Shown here in pieces: positions 51,229 through 60,122 of a stretch of DNA of 64,000 nt. The notes beneath the pieces were generated by a model, which did not search any database, was not told the DNA's origin, and saw only the letters and a program-made list of their open reading frames with translations. Both the position numbers and the translations under genes were made by a program. The stretch covers positions 124,001 through 188,000 of the forward strand of contig NZ_CAJYCN010000001.1 in NCBI RefSeq assembly GCF_913566895.1. The letters are read 5' to 3'. Every line of letters starts with the position of its first letter. The stretch's first letter is position 1. Source of the DNA: Listeria ilorinensis. GTDB lineage: Bacteria > Bacillota > Bacilli > Lactobacillales > Listeriaceae.

Positions 51229-51583
51229 AATGTCTCCTTTGTTGTTCTGTTTGTGATTTTATACGCATTATAACATATTTTAATTTTTATACTTTCCCTG
51301 CCACTCTTTATTTAAATTTACAAAAAAAAGCAAAAAAAGTCGTTTTAGCTACTAAAATTTACAAATCTACCCCGATAATTACCCCATAGATACAAAAATA
51401 GCCCTAATTATGAACATTTATCAAATTTTTTTAAATCTATAAATAAGTACTTATTAATTTGATAAAAATACCGCGTAAACCATCGAAAAGCGCGATATAA
51501 TTGGTATAAGGAATTCTGTCTGTTCATATAGTGTTCATATTAAATCGCTATCATATCCTCAGAACAAGGAAAGAATAAAAGAC
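51229..51583. other. AT-rich intergenic stretch
   Basis: About 355 very AT-rich bases between the Crp/Fnr start and the ABC remnant. It holds the Crp/Fnr promoter and a TATAAT at about 51496. I see no gene. Confidence 0.5.
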
Positions 51584-52191
51584 ATGACTCAAAAAAAGAC
51601 TCCAATTATGGATGAAAACAACTTTTTCAGCTGATTTTATCGGTCAAACCTGATAGTTGGATCACATTTCCGCATTGATCACAAGTATTCTCAAAACAAT
51701 TACAGGGCTGTTCATTCCTTTATTTGTCAAGAATATGACCAACGACTTTACATTCTCAAACTTAAAGAGAATGATGATCACTTTGATTGTTGGCGTTATT
51801 TTACAGGCTGTCTCAAATAGTATCTCGCTTTACCTACTTTATTACCTGAGCTTTGCAGCGGCAGGAAGTTTACTTTTTTCTATTTTAGGGCTTTTTTAGG
51901 AACCAGATGCTGGTGAAATCATCGTCGGGAATCGGTAGCGTCTCCCAATGGCTGAGCCTTTTTACGAGTTCTGCTGCTGAATGAAGCGACTGCTCGTCTG
52001 CCGAGCAAATCGTTCAGCAAGCCATGGAAATAGGATGGAAGACAGAACGACTTTTGACACAAGTCATTGAAAATAGGACTATTACAGGGCGTAGTATGCA
52101 TCAGAAATTAGTCAATAGTCACCATTATACGTATCATTTGCTGCACTACAGTTGCAATAGAGATTATTCCCCGGGAAATACAGAAGCCTGA
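51584..52191 (+). pseudogene. Remnant of an ABC exporter gene
   Basis: From ATG 51584 (MTQKKTPIMDENNFF) the reading continues after a frameshift as LILSVKPDSWI and after another as SALITSILKTITGLFIPLFV, a typical exporter first helix, then a second helix ending FAAAGS. A large deletion then joins to the end of a Walker A region, LLFSILGLF, a TAG in place of the usual Tyr, EPDAGEIIVGN, and after a shift IGSVSQWLSLF, the Q-loop region. Walker B and signature are missing. An ABC transporter gene occupies this place in L. monocytogenes, so this is the decayed orthologue. Confidence 0.75.
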
Positions 52192-52194
52192 AAA

Positions 52195-52390
52195 ATGAAT
52201 CAGCTATTAATCGTGGATGATGATCCGTATTTCCTTGAGTTTGTAGAAGCAGTATTAAAAGAGGCTTTTTTACGTTGGTGTAAGTATGGCAGAAGCAGAG
52301 AAAATCGCATCTTTGAACATTTCCACAAAGTAAATCGACCGAAAAAAGCAAAGCCCAGCCACAGTGGGGTAGTCTTTCTCTCGTAAAGCG
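52195..52390 (+). pseudogene. Fused remnants of a response regulator and a histidine kinase
   Basis: A 63-codon frame. Its first 24 codons are a receiver-domain start (MNQLLIVDDDPYFLEFVEAV, acidic pocket intact). The rest, RIFEHFHKVNRPKKAKPSHSG, matches the G1/F-box region of a histidine kinase (IFERFYKVD...), which should lie about a kilobase further on. A deletion has joined the 5' end of a regulator gene to the 3' part of a kinase gene. The stop comes before the rest of the kinase. Confidence 0.6.
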
Positions 52391-52424
52391 TCTTATCAAT
52401 TGACAATTTTTATGAAGACATATG

Positions 52425-52454
52425 AAAAAAGCTCACGACCTAATTGTCATGAGC
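52425..52454 (-). terminator. Terminator after serS
   Basis: GCTCATGAC and GTCGTGAGC close a hairpin followed by six T on the minus strand. Confidence 0.85.
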
Positions 52455-52473
52455 CTTTTGGAAGCAGTTATTT

Positions 52474-53760
52474 TTATTCAGCGGGTACTTCGATACGTTC
52501 GATCCCGCCCATATAGCCTTGTAAAGCTTTCGGAATCCGAACCGAGCCATCTCCGTCTTGATAGTTTTCAAGAATTGCAGCTACTGTACGACCGATAGCA
52601 AGGCCTGATCCATTCAATGTATGAACATATTCTGGTTTCGCACCGGGTTCGCGGCGGAAGCGAATGTTAGCACGTCTAGCTTGAAAGGCTTCAAAATTAC
52701 TGCATGATGAAATTTCACGATAAGTACCGTAACTTGGAATCCAAACTTCCAAATCGTATTTTTTCGCTGCTGTGAAGCCCAGATCTGCTGTGCACATGCT
52801 AAGCACTCGATATGGAAGCTCTAATGCTTGCAGTACCGCTTCTGCATTGCCCGTCAAATTTTCAAGTGCCGCATAGGAGTCTTCCGGTTTAACGAATTGA
52901 ACAAGTTCTACTTTGTTAAACTGATGCTGGCGGATAAGACCTCGTGTGTCACGTCCGGCAGAACCGGCTTCTGAACGGAAGCAGGCGCTAAATGCCGTAT
53001 ATTTACGCGGCAGATCCTCCACTTTCAGGATTTCATCACGATGATAATTGGTTACAGGTACCTCCGCAGTCGGGATTAGGAAGTAGTCTTCTTTTTCAAC
53101 AAGAAACGCATCTTCTTCAAATTTTGGTAGCTGACCTGTTCCTGTCATGCTCGCCCGATTGACCATATATGGCGGCAACATTTCTTCATAACCATGCTCA
53201 GTTGAATGCAAATCCATCATGAAATTGAGCAATGCACGTTCTAACCGCGCACCTAATTTTTTATAAAAGACAAAACGACTGCCTGTTACTTTTCCGGCAT
53301 TTTCGAAATCGAGGATATCCAGATCAACACCTAGATCCCAGTGCGGCTTGGGTTCAAAATCAAAGGTGCGGACCTCTCCCCATTTACGGATTTCTACATT
53401 ATCGTCTTCTGACTCACCGACTGGTGTCGATTCATGCGGAATATTTGGGATGGACATTAGAATGCGATCCAGTTTCTCGTCAATCTCTTTTAGTTCCAAA
53501 TCAAGTGTTTTGATACGGTCTCCCACAACACGCATCTCTTCGATTTTTGCATCCGCGTTTTCTTTATTGCGTTTTAATGCGGCGATTTCTTGAGAAACTT
53601 CATTGCGCTGACTTTTCAGCCCTTCTGTTTCAAGAATCAGTGTCCGGCGGCGCTTATCCAGCTCACCAAATTTCTCAAATTCTCCTAAGTCCTCTCCGCG
53701 ATGTGCCAGCTTCTCTTTTACTTCATCAAAGTGGTTGCGTAGTAATTTTACGTCTAACAT
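52474..53760 (-). CDS. serS: Seryl-tRNA synthetase
   Basis: A 428-aa class II synthetase. An N-terminal coiled-coil arm (about 25-105, [20 protein letters not shown]) contacts the tRNA-Ser long arm. Motif 2 is [20 protein letters not shown] (about 265-284) and motif 3 is [16 protein letters not shown] (about 386-401). ATG at 53760 follows GAGGAGG. A complete T-box leader precedes it. Confidence 0.97.
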   Translation of the reverse strand: MLDVKLLRNHFDEVKEKLAHRGEDLGEFEKFGELDKRRRTLILETEGLKSQRNEVSQEIAALKRNKENADAKIEEMRVVGDRIKTLDLELKEIDEKLDRILMSIPNIPHESTPVGESEDDNVEIRKWGEVRTFDFEPKPHWDLGVDLDILDFENAGKVTGSRFVFYKKLGARLERALLNFMMDLHSTEHGYEEMLPPYMVNRASMTGTGQLPKFEEDAFLVEKEDYFLIPTAEVPVTNYHRDEILKVEDLPRKYTAFSACFRSEAGSAGRDTRGLIRQHQFNKVELVQFVKPEDSYAALENLTGNAEAVLQALELPYRVLSMCTADLGFTAAKKYDLEVWIPSYGTYREISSCSNFEAFQARRANIRFRREPGAKPEYVHTLNGSGLAIGRTVAAILENYQDGDGSVRIPKALQGYMGGIERIEVPAE

Positions 53761-53810
53761 CTCTTTTCCTCCTCATATCAGCTTTTCTTCCATTTTTCTA
53801 TCGGTATAAG

Positions 53811-54083
53811 GAAAATAAAAAACTCCCCTCCCCTTATACTCGACGTATAGAAGGGACGGAAGTTAACCGCGTTGCCACCCTAGTTGAGATCATGCGAGAC
53901 GATCTCCAGCTTCATTAAGATTTAACGGTTCACACCGGGATGATTTACTGATCCAAAAGGACGTTCCACCACCCACTCCAAGACGGATTCACAAAGCTTC
54001 TACACAGGCTTGCACCTACCGCCTGCTCTCTATGTGAAGAAAACTCTGCTACTATTTCTTGTCAACGTTTTAGATTGTTTGAT
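53811..54083 (-). promoter_or_regulatory. T-box riboswitch of serS
   Basis: On the minus strand the leader has the T-box sequence AGGGTGGCAACGCGG (about 53882-53868), an upstream stem I region with AGAGAGC and GGTGCAAGCC elements (about 54040-54000), and a terminator hairpin (53816-53864) just before serS. Uncharged tRNA-Ser should pair with the T-box and prevent termination. I cannot fix the specifier codon by eye. Confidence 0.92.
53816..53864 (-). terminator. T-box regulated terminator
   Basis: AACTTCCGTCCCTTCTATAC pairs with GTATAAGGGGAGGGGAGTT, followed by six T. The alternative antiterminator uses the T-box sequence. Confidence 0.85.
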
Positions 54084-54090
54084 TACTTGT

Positions 54091-54119
54091 ATTCTAACGT
54101 ATATCAGACTGTTTGGCAA
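54091..54119 (-). promoter_or_regulatory. serS promoter
   Basis: TTGCCA (54119-54114), a 17-base spacer and TAGAAT (54096-54091) on the minus strand, directly before the T-box leader. Confidence 0.75.
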
Positions 54120-54241
54120 CCTCAAGATATTCCCTTCTCTCTTGCTTTTTTAGCTCTCACATACTACTTTATAGATATAGCATCTGTAAGATTATTTTCA
54201 TACTTTTTATAAATAGTATTTTATTGGGCAGGAGGGCTGCT

Positions 54242-54838
54242 ATGCTGTTACTCATTGATCATCACGATTCTTTCACTTACAATCTGTATCAATACTTCTT
54301 AACACTTGGTGAAAATTGTGAGATCGTTACACCAGAAAATTTAATTACGCTTCGCTCTTTAGAAGACTACTCAGGTGTCGTTCTATCACCTGGGCCGGGA
54401 AGCCCGGCTGATGCACATGAAACATTGGCTTTTTTGGAAAAACATGCGACGAAGCTACCAATATTAGGGATTTGCTTGGGTCACCAACTGATTGCCTATT
54501 TTTTTGGCGCCAATGTCTTGCATGGATATTCTCCAGTTCATGGTAAAAATAGTTCGATTTCAGTAAATACTTCTAGTCTACTCTTTCAACAATTGCCGGC
54601 TGAATTTTCCGTTACTCGCTACCATTCGCTGATTGTTTCACGTGAAACTTTACCGAACTGCTTGACAGTCACCGCTGAAACTACGGCTGATCAAGTAATA
54701 ATGGGACTTGAGCATACCGAGCTGCCGATTGTAAGTGTGCAGTTTCATCCAGAAGCCGTCTTAAGTGAACATGGACACGCATTGCTGGCGAATTTTATTT
54801 CCTGCACGCGAAGAGGCCAGGAGGTACCTCCAATATGA
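54242..54838 (+). CDS. pabA: Aminodeoxychorismate/anthranilate synthase glutamine amidotransferase
   Basis: A 198-aa class I glutamine amidotransferase that supplies ammonia for 4-amino-4-deoxychorismate in folate synthesis. Nucleophile C78 in GICLGHQ, oxyanion region SPGPGSP (49-55), and the His-Glu pair in VQFHPE. The frame is open 43 codons further up; the ATG at 54242 behind AGGAGGG starts the domain. It overlaps pabBC by four bases. A near-perfect parS lies inside it. Confidence 0.95.
   Translation: MLLLIDHHDSFTYNLYQYFLTLGENCEIVTPENLITLRSLEDYSGVVLSPGPGSPADAHETLAFLEKHATKLPILGICLGHQLIAYFFGANVLHGYSPVHGKNSSISVNTSSLLFQQLPAEFSVTRYHSLIVSRETLPNCLTVTAETTADQVIMGLEHTELPIVSVQFHPEAVLSEHGHALLANFISCTRRGQEVPPI
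54634..54649. other. parS-like site inside pabA
   Basis: TGTTTCACGTGAAACT matches parS at 15 of 16 positions. It encodes the VSRET segment of PabA and lies 5.2 kb from the exact site at 49397. Confidence 0.75.
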
Positions 54839-56565
54839 GTCGTTTACGGTTTGATTTTGAAGGAAAAACCAAGATTTTTACGGCTCCGAAAACTGTTTTG
54901 ACAACGACTAATGTGGCGGATATTCCTGAAATAATGGCACAGATTGAGCAGTTCCGGGCAGAGGGCTACTATATTGCTGGCTATTTGAGTTATGAGGCGG
55001 CGCCAGCATTTCATTCTGAGATGGTGGTCCATTCGGCAAAACGGGCATTGCCAATTGCTTGGTTTGGCGTCTATCGGGGATTTTCAGAGGCGGCGCCACC
55101 GGTTGAAGATTTGGCTTGGCCGCTCGACTTGAGACTGGATATGGCTGAAAGTGATTACCAGCTGAAAATCGAGCAGATTAAACGGAAAATCAAAGATGGT
55201 GTGACTTACCAGACGAATTATACGATACGTGCCACAGGAGCACTTGACATGACGGCAGACTTAGAGGAGGATGCCTTGGCTCGGCTTTATGAGCGTTTGC
55301 GCCAGACAGGTCAGGTCGACTATGCAGCGCACTTGGATTTAGATAGATGGCAAATCTTGTCCGCCTCACCGGAATTATTTTTTAAGGTGCAGGATGGACA
55401 GATCGTAACGCGTCCAATGAAAGGTACCGCGCGACGAGGGAGCAATCAGGAAGAAGACCAAAAGCAGCGGGATTTTTTGGCGAATGATGAGAAAAATCAT
55501 TCGGAAAATATTATGATCGTTGACTTGCTACGGAATGATTTAGGGCGGATTGCTAAAACTGGCAGTGTGAAAGTGCCTAAACTTTGTACGATCGAGGGCT
55601 ATCCGACTGTTTGGCAAATGACTTCCACCATCACGGCTGACTTGTTGCCTGAAATAGATCTATCAACCATTTTCCAAGCTCTTTTCCCGTGCGGATCGAT
55701 TACTGGAGCGCCAAAAATCAGTACGATGCAAGTAATTGCGGAACTTGAAACAGCGCCGCGAGAAGTTTATTGCGGGACAATTGGCTATATTACGCCAGAT
55801 AATGACATGATGTTCAGCGTCCCTATTCGGACACTTATTTATGAGGCGGATAATCAACAGGTAGGTTACGGGGTTGGTGGCGGTATTGTTTGGGATTCTG
55901 ACCCGGCAGCTGAATGGCAAGAAGTCCATGCTAAAATGGCTGTTTTAAAACAAGCATTTCCACCGTTTGGGTTGATTGAAAGTATGCGCCTTGAAGGTGG
56001 GAAAATCATAAGGCTCGAAAAGCATCTGGATCGGCTTAAAAAGAGTGCCAAAGAACTTGCTTTTGCATTCGATAACCGCAAAATCGAAAGTAAGTGGCGC
56101 CAGATAGCTGCGTCTCATCCTAAAGGTATCTATAAACTGCGCAGCGTTCTGTATGCGAATGGACACTTGCAAGTAACAGTGGAACCCATTGCGGCGCAGG
56201 TGGCAGGATGGGACTTTCAACTGGCTGACCGTGCGATCGATTTTCACCCACTGCTTGCACATAAAATAACAGAACGGAATGCCTATGAAAGATGCCGGAA
56301 AACAGGCAGCATAGAGACCTTACTTTGGAATAAAAAACATGAATTAACTGAGTTTATCAACGGGAATTTGGTGATTGAAAAAAATAATCAGAAAATGACA
56401 CCCCCGCTCTCTGCTGGAATCCTTGGCGGAATTTTCCGTGACTCGCTTCTTCAAGCTGGCGAAGTTCATGAGCAAACTCTTTCAATAGCTGATTTACACT
56501 CAGCTGACAGGGTTTGGTGCACAAATAGTGTCCGAGGTTGGATACAGATGAAATGGCGAAAATAA
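54835..56565 (+). CDS. pabB: Fused aminodeoxychorismate synthase component I and aminodeoxychorismate lyase
   Basis: A 576-aa fusion. Residues about 1-375 are the chorismate-binding PabB domain (ASPELFFKV, RPMKGTARRG, FPCGSITGAPK). Residues about 380-576 are a fold-type IV PLP domain like PabC: FGLIESMRLEGGKIIRLEKH at its start, KITERNAYERCRK around the expected PLP lysine, and ELTEFINGNLVI. One chain would therefore make 4-aminobenzoate from chorismate with PabA. ATGA overlap with pabA. The C-terminal domain is short for the family but keeps the main motifs. Confidence 0.93.
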   Translation: MSRLRFDFEGKTKIFTAPKTVLTTTNVADIPEIMAQIEQFRAEGYYIAGYLSYEAAPAFHSEMVVHSAKRALPIAWFGVYRGFSEAAPPVEDLAWPLDLRLDMAESDYQLKIEQIKRKIKDGVTYQTNYTIRATGALDMTADLEEDALARLYERLRQTGQVDYAAHLDLDRWQILSASPELFFKVQDGQIVTRPMKGTARRGSNQEEDQKQRDFLANDEKNHSENIMIVDLLRNDLGRIAKTGSVKVPKLCTIEGYPTVWQMTSTITADLLPEIDLSTIFQALFPCGSITGAPKISTMQVIAELETAPREVYCGTIGYITPDNDMMFSVPIRTLIYEADNQQVGYGVGGGIVWDSDPAAEWQEVHAKMAVLKQAFPPFGLIESMRLEGGKIIRLEKHLDRLKKSAKELAFAFDNRKIESKWRQIAASHPKGIYKLRSVLYANGHLQVTVEPIAAQVAGWDFQLADRAIDFHPLLAHKITERNAYERCRKTGSIETLLWNKKHELTEFINGNLVIEKNNQKMTPPLSAGILGGIFRDSLLQAGEVHEQTLSIADLHSADRVWCTNSVRGWIQMKWRK

Positions 56566-56665
56566 ATTATTTCCCATTTCACGCCAATATTTTACTTGTG
56601 TAGAATGCTGGGAGTCTCATTATTGATTAAGATGAAAGAAAAAAATCATAATGAGGTTGACTCAC

Positions 56666-56947
56666 ATGGAAATTACTTATGAATTTTTAAAGGTCGTTGG
56701 GACGACTTTAAAAGAGAGACGAATGAGAAAATGTTACACTGTACTACAGCTATCGGAAATCTCCGGAGTCACTGCTTCTTACATCAGCCAGATTGAGAAC
56801 TATAAGCGTGAGAATGTCAGTCTATCAAAATTACTTGAGATTGCCGTTGCGCTCGAATTAAGACCTAGTGAGCTTTTTAGTCCGCTAGATGAACTCCCTC
56901 CTTTTTCTTCTATCAAAGAAGAAGAACCAGAATATGTCCGTTACTAG
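56666..56947 (+). CDS. XRE-family helix-turn-helix protein
   Basis: A 93-aa protein that is nearly all DNA-binding domain: LKERRMRKCYTVLQLSEISG (about 16-35), VTASYISQIENYKRENVSLS and the usual ELRPSELF end. A short acidic tail follows. ATG at 56666 nine bases after GAGG. Monocistronic with its own terminator. Target unknown. Confidence 0.88.
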   Translation: MEITYEFLKVVGTTLKERRMRKCYTVLQLSEISGVTASYISQIENYKRENVSLSKLLEIAVALELRPSELFSPLDELPPFSSIKEEEPEYVRY

Positions 56948-57049
56948 TAATAATCATATTACAATTGTGATTTTTTGCTATTATACGGGTATTATGCTAC
57001 TATTTGCAAGTAGGGTCTTATCCCCAACAAATGACTCTATCAGAAAGGA

Positions 57050-57079
57050 TTTCTCACTTGAGAAATCCTTTTTATTTTA
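57050..57079 (+). terminator. Terminator after the XRE gene
   Basis: AAGGATTTCTCA and TGAGAAATCCTT form a perfect 12-bp stem with a two-base centre, followed by TTTTTA. Confidence 0.85.
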
Positions 57080-58309
57080 TGCTGGAATTTTTAGAATCTG
57101 GCCTGGATTGATCGTGTCTGTCTCCAGATTGTTGGCTTTTTTGATTTTTTCTACACTTGTTTGCACCGAAGCATTGGGATAAAATTTGGCGGCAATACCA
57201 GAAAGTGAATCTCCCGCCTGTACTTCATAGGTTTGAGCTGTGGCAGCTGCTGGTTGTTCCTGTTGGGCTTTTTCGGAAGCTCCTTCTTTACTGGCATCAT
57301 CAGTTGCTGGCTTTTCTTTTTTCTTCGTCTGTTCAATCGGTACTTTTTCCGATGTAGCCGTTTGATCTTCACCTGTAAAAAGTCCGATAAATGATGTACC
57401 GCTTCCGACTAAAAATGCAAAGAATAGTGTAAGCAGTGCAAGTAATATTCCTCCACCCATCGTTTTCCATGATAATTTTTCTTTCGTAGGCGACTTCATG
57501 ATACGAGATAATCCAACGCCCCGTTTTTGTCCCTCGCGATGTTCTTTGATGTACTTGCTTTTTGCTTCTTTAGAAAGTTTATTGTACCAATTAACAAACT
57601 CTACATAGTTTTGCGCAATTTCCGTATTCGAGCCTACTTCACGCACCTGTCCATAGTGCATCCAGACGATTCGGTCGCAAAGATTTTTGACCTGCGTGAT
57701 CGAATGGCTGACAAAAATGATCGTTTTGCCGCGTGCCTTGAATTCATTGATTTTGTCGACACATTTTTGGTAGAAAGTCTGGTCCCCCACCGACAATGCT
57801 TCATCAATTACTAGAATATCCGGATTCAAATGTACAGAAATAGCGAAGCCTAGCCGAGACTTCATACCACTTGAATAATTTTTGATCGGCTGGTTGATAA
57901 AATCACCAATATCCGCGAAATCAATGATTGACGGGATTTTTGCATTGATCTCTTTATTAGTCATCCCATGCATTAAAAGTTTAAGCCGTATATTTTCAAG
58001 TCCTGTGAGCGGTCCCTTTAATCCAACTTGGATAGCGATTAGTGATACTTCCCCGTCCACCTCTACCTCCCCAGATGTTGGAACAATGACACCTGAAATA
58101 ATGTTCGAAAGGGTTGACTTTCCTGATCCGTTGATACCAATCAAACCGATCGCTTCCCCATCATAAATCGTCAAATTAACGTCTCGCAGTGCCCAAAAAG
58201 ATTCTGTATGTTTGTTGAACAGCATCGCCTTGATTTTATCGCTCTTTGTCTTCGTTAAATCATATTGTTTCGTAATATGTGAAAGTTTGATTCGATGTTT
58301 TTTCTGCAT
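57077..58309 (-). CDS. tagH: TagH-like teichoic acid ABC transporter ATPase with C-terminal LysM domain
   Basis: A 410-aa protein. The N-terminal ATPase (about 1-245) has Walker [10 protein letters not shown], signature [14 protein letters not shown] and Walker [14 protein letters not shown], the pattern of polysaccharide exporters. A membrane helix follows (about 281-303), then a Lys/Glu/Gln-rich spacer and a C-terminal LysM domain (about 361-410, [20 protein letters not shown]) that would lie outside the cell. It fits the ATPase of wall teichoic acid export, but its permease TagG is not adjacent. ATG at 58309. Confidence 0.88.
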   Translation of the reverse strand: MQKKHRIKLSHITKQYDLTKTKSDKIKAMLFNKHTESFWALRDVNLTIYDGEAIGLIGINGSGKSTLSNIISGVIVPTSGEVEVDGEVSLIAIQVGLKGPLTGLENIRLKLLMHGMTNKEINAKIPSIIDFADIGDFINQPIKNYSSGMKSRLGFAISVHLNPDILVIDEALSVGDQTFYQKCVDKINEFKARGKTIIFVSHSITQVKNLCDRIVWMHYGQVREVGSNTEIAQNYVEFVNWYNKLSKEAKSKYIKEHREGQKRGVGLSRIMKSPTKEKLSWKTMGGGILLALLTLFFAFLVGSGTSFIGLFTGEDQTATSEKVPIEQTKKKEKPATDDASKEGASEKAQQEQPAAATAQTYEVQAGDSLSGIAAKFYPNASVQTSVEKIKKANNLETDTINPGQILKIPA

Positions 58310-58501
58310 CTTTTCTTCTCCATTGACTGTATTGTTATTTGAAAGCTCGCTTTAAATTATACACATTCTTACACATTGTGACAACTTCCCATATCGCTAA
58401 AATCCTTGATTTACCAGCACTTAAAGCATCTATTCGCCTTTATTTCATGTAGGATAAATTACATAATTATTCATTTTATCATTTTTATAGTGTAATTTTT
58501 C

Positions 58502-58548
58502 CACGAAAAAAATTTTTTCAAAAAAAACTTACGAAAAAATTTTTTATC
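58502..58548. repeat. Paired A/T-tract repeats before the DHA2 transporter gene
   Basis: CGAAAAAAATTTTTT (near 58504-58518) and CGAAAAAATTTTTT (near 58532-58546) are spaced about 28 bases apart. The second lies in the promoter spacer. They may be operators or bent DNA. Confidence 0.5.
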
Positions 58549-58557
58549 TGCTATGAT
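58529..58557 (+). promoter_or_regulatory. Promoter of the DHA2 transporter gene
   Basis: TTACGA, a 17-base spacer made mainly of an A/T tract, and TATGAT preceded by TGC. Confidence 0.6.
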
Positions 58558-58652
58558 GGGTAATGTTGTTGTTTCAGAGTAAGCAGTCTTTTCGTTGCAT
58601 TATTCCCAAGATTTGCTCTTGTTCGAAAACAGCAATGTTGAAAGGAGAATTT

Positions 58653-60044
58653 ATGACAAAAAAACATACGAATGCTAATCTGATCATGCTTGGTCTACTA
58701 ATTGGCGGTTTTGTAGGCATGTTCAGCGAGACAGCACTTAATATTGCGCTTCCTGAACTAATGGCACAATTTAATATCAGCGCGGGTACGGTGCAGTGGC
58801 TACTGACCGGTTACCTATTATTGATTGGGATCACTTTACCGCTAGCAAGTCTTTTAACCAAGCTTTTTTCAACACGCAAACTGGTTATTTTTGCACTCTG
58901 CGACTTTATAGTTGGTGCAATCATTGCTGCTTTAGCTGTGAATTTCCCAATGCTACTTGTTGGAAGGCTGATTCAAGGCCTTGCCACAGGGATCATCTTA
59001 CCACTTATTTTTATCGTACTACTGGCTGTTTATCCACCTAACAAACGTGGTGCTGCGATGGGGCTTGTCGGACTTGTCATCATGTTTGCTCCAGCGATCG
59101 GACCGACGCTTGCCGGACTGATCATCGGCATGCTTTCATGGCAATTTATCTTCTGGTTGCTTGTACCACTTATGCTTATTGCACTTTTTATTACGCTTCG
59201 ATTTATGCAAAATGTAACAGAGGTTACCAAACCAAAAGTCGATTTCTTATCAATTCTGCTCTCTACGATTGGTTTTGGCGGACTAGTAATCGGTGCCAGT
59301 ATGGCAAGTGATGCCGGCTGGACCTCACCTATTGTTCTAGGGGGGATTTTGATCGGTCTGATCGCCCTCTTCTTCTATGGGAAACGCCAACTGAAACTGG
59401 AAACACCGATTCTTGATATTCGCGCTTTTCAAACCAAGCGCTTCACACACGGTCTTTTGCTTGTTATTCTTAATTTTTGTATGATCATGTCGGCTATGTA
59501 TCTTCTGCCGATGTTTTGGCAAACGGGAATGGGGCTTTCAGCAACGGAAACCGGTCTGTTAATGTTGCCTGCCGGTATCGTGAATGCCTTCTTCTCGATC
59601 GTTTCGGGACGCCTGTTCGACCGTTTTGGAGCCAAGGTGCTCGTCCAGCTCGGCTTCCTTTTCGCAATCTGCGGTTCGGCCTTGCTGGTATTCGCTTCTA
59701 ATACTTCCTCCATTGGATATGTTCTAGTGGCACACATGGTGTTGATGATCGGAATCCCACTCATCATGTCACCGGCTCAGATGTATGGCTTGAATGCGCT
59801 TAGTGGTCCGCAAGCTTCAGATGGCAGTTCAATTTTAAACACCCTGCAACAAATCTTTGGTGCTGTTGCAACAGCCATCACGACCAGCTTGTTAAGTTTT
59901 GGCCAGATCAACGCACAAGATGCTGGTAAATCAACTGTTGAAGCATTTGTTCAAGGTTCCCACCTTGGCTTTGGCTTTACATTGGTGATCGCTGTGATCG
60001 GGCTGATCGTCGCTTTCGGGCTTAAAAAGTCTGCTGCACAATAA
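58653..60044 (+). CDS. MFS multidrug transporter, DHA2 (EmrB/QacA) family
   Basis: A 463-aa transporter with about fourteen hydrophobic segments. Family motifs are visible: NIALPELMAQFNISAGTVQW (about 27-46), LIQGLATGIILPLIF (about 108-122) and the motif C-like GLVIMFAPAIGPTLAGLIIG (about 137-156). It expels cationic or hydrophobic drugs with protons. The frame is open 30 codons further up, but the ATG at 58653 follows AAAGGAG. No regulator gene is adjacent in the same direction. Confidence 0.9.
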   Translation: MTKKHTNANLIMLGLLIGGFVGMFSETALNIALPELMAQFNISAGTVQWLLTGYLLLIGITLPLASLLTKLFSTRKLVIFALCDFIVGAIIAALAVNFPMLLVGRLIQGLATGIILPLIFIVLLAVYPPNKRGAAMGLVGLVIMFAPAIGPTLAGLIIGMLSWQFIFWLLVPLMLIALFITLRFMQNVTEVTKPKVDFLSILLSTIGFGGLVIGASMASDAGWTSPIVLGGILIGLIALFFYGKRQLKLETPILDIRAFQTKRFTHGLLLVILNFCMIMSAMYLLPMFWQTGMGLSATETGLLMLPAGIVNAFFSIVSGRLFDRFGAKVLVQLGFLFAICGSALLVFASNTSSIGYVLVAHMVLMIGIPLIMSPAQMYGLNALSGPQASDGSSILNTLQQIFGAVATAITTSLLSFGQINAQDAGKSTVEAFVQGSHLGFGFTLVIAVIGLIVAFGLKKSAAQ

Positions 60045-60047
60045 AAA

Positions 60048-60120
60048 AACGGCAAGTCATCTGATGAATCGCCTCCAATTTTAGGAGCGTTCATTTAGGT
60101 GACTTGTCGCTTTTATTTTT
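60048..60120. terminator. Bidirectional terminator between the transporter gene and dacA
   Basis: CGGCAAGTCA and TGACTTGTCG close a long branched hairpin, with an inner CCTCC/GGAG stem and a TTTTATTTTT tail on the plus strand. Confidence 0.75.
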
Positions 60121-60122
60121 GA

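Noticed and set aside
54113-54241. Forty-three extra N-terminal codons for PabA
   Set aside because: They overlap the serS promoter region and precede the canonical MLLLIDHHDSF start with its own AGGAGGG.
58563-58652. Thirty extra N-terminal codons for the DHA2 transporter
   Set aside because: The upstream ATG would lie at the predicted transcription start without a ribosome binding site, and the added residues are not like the family.
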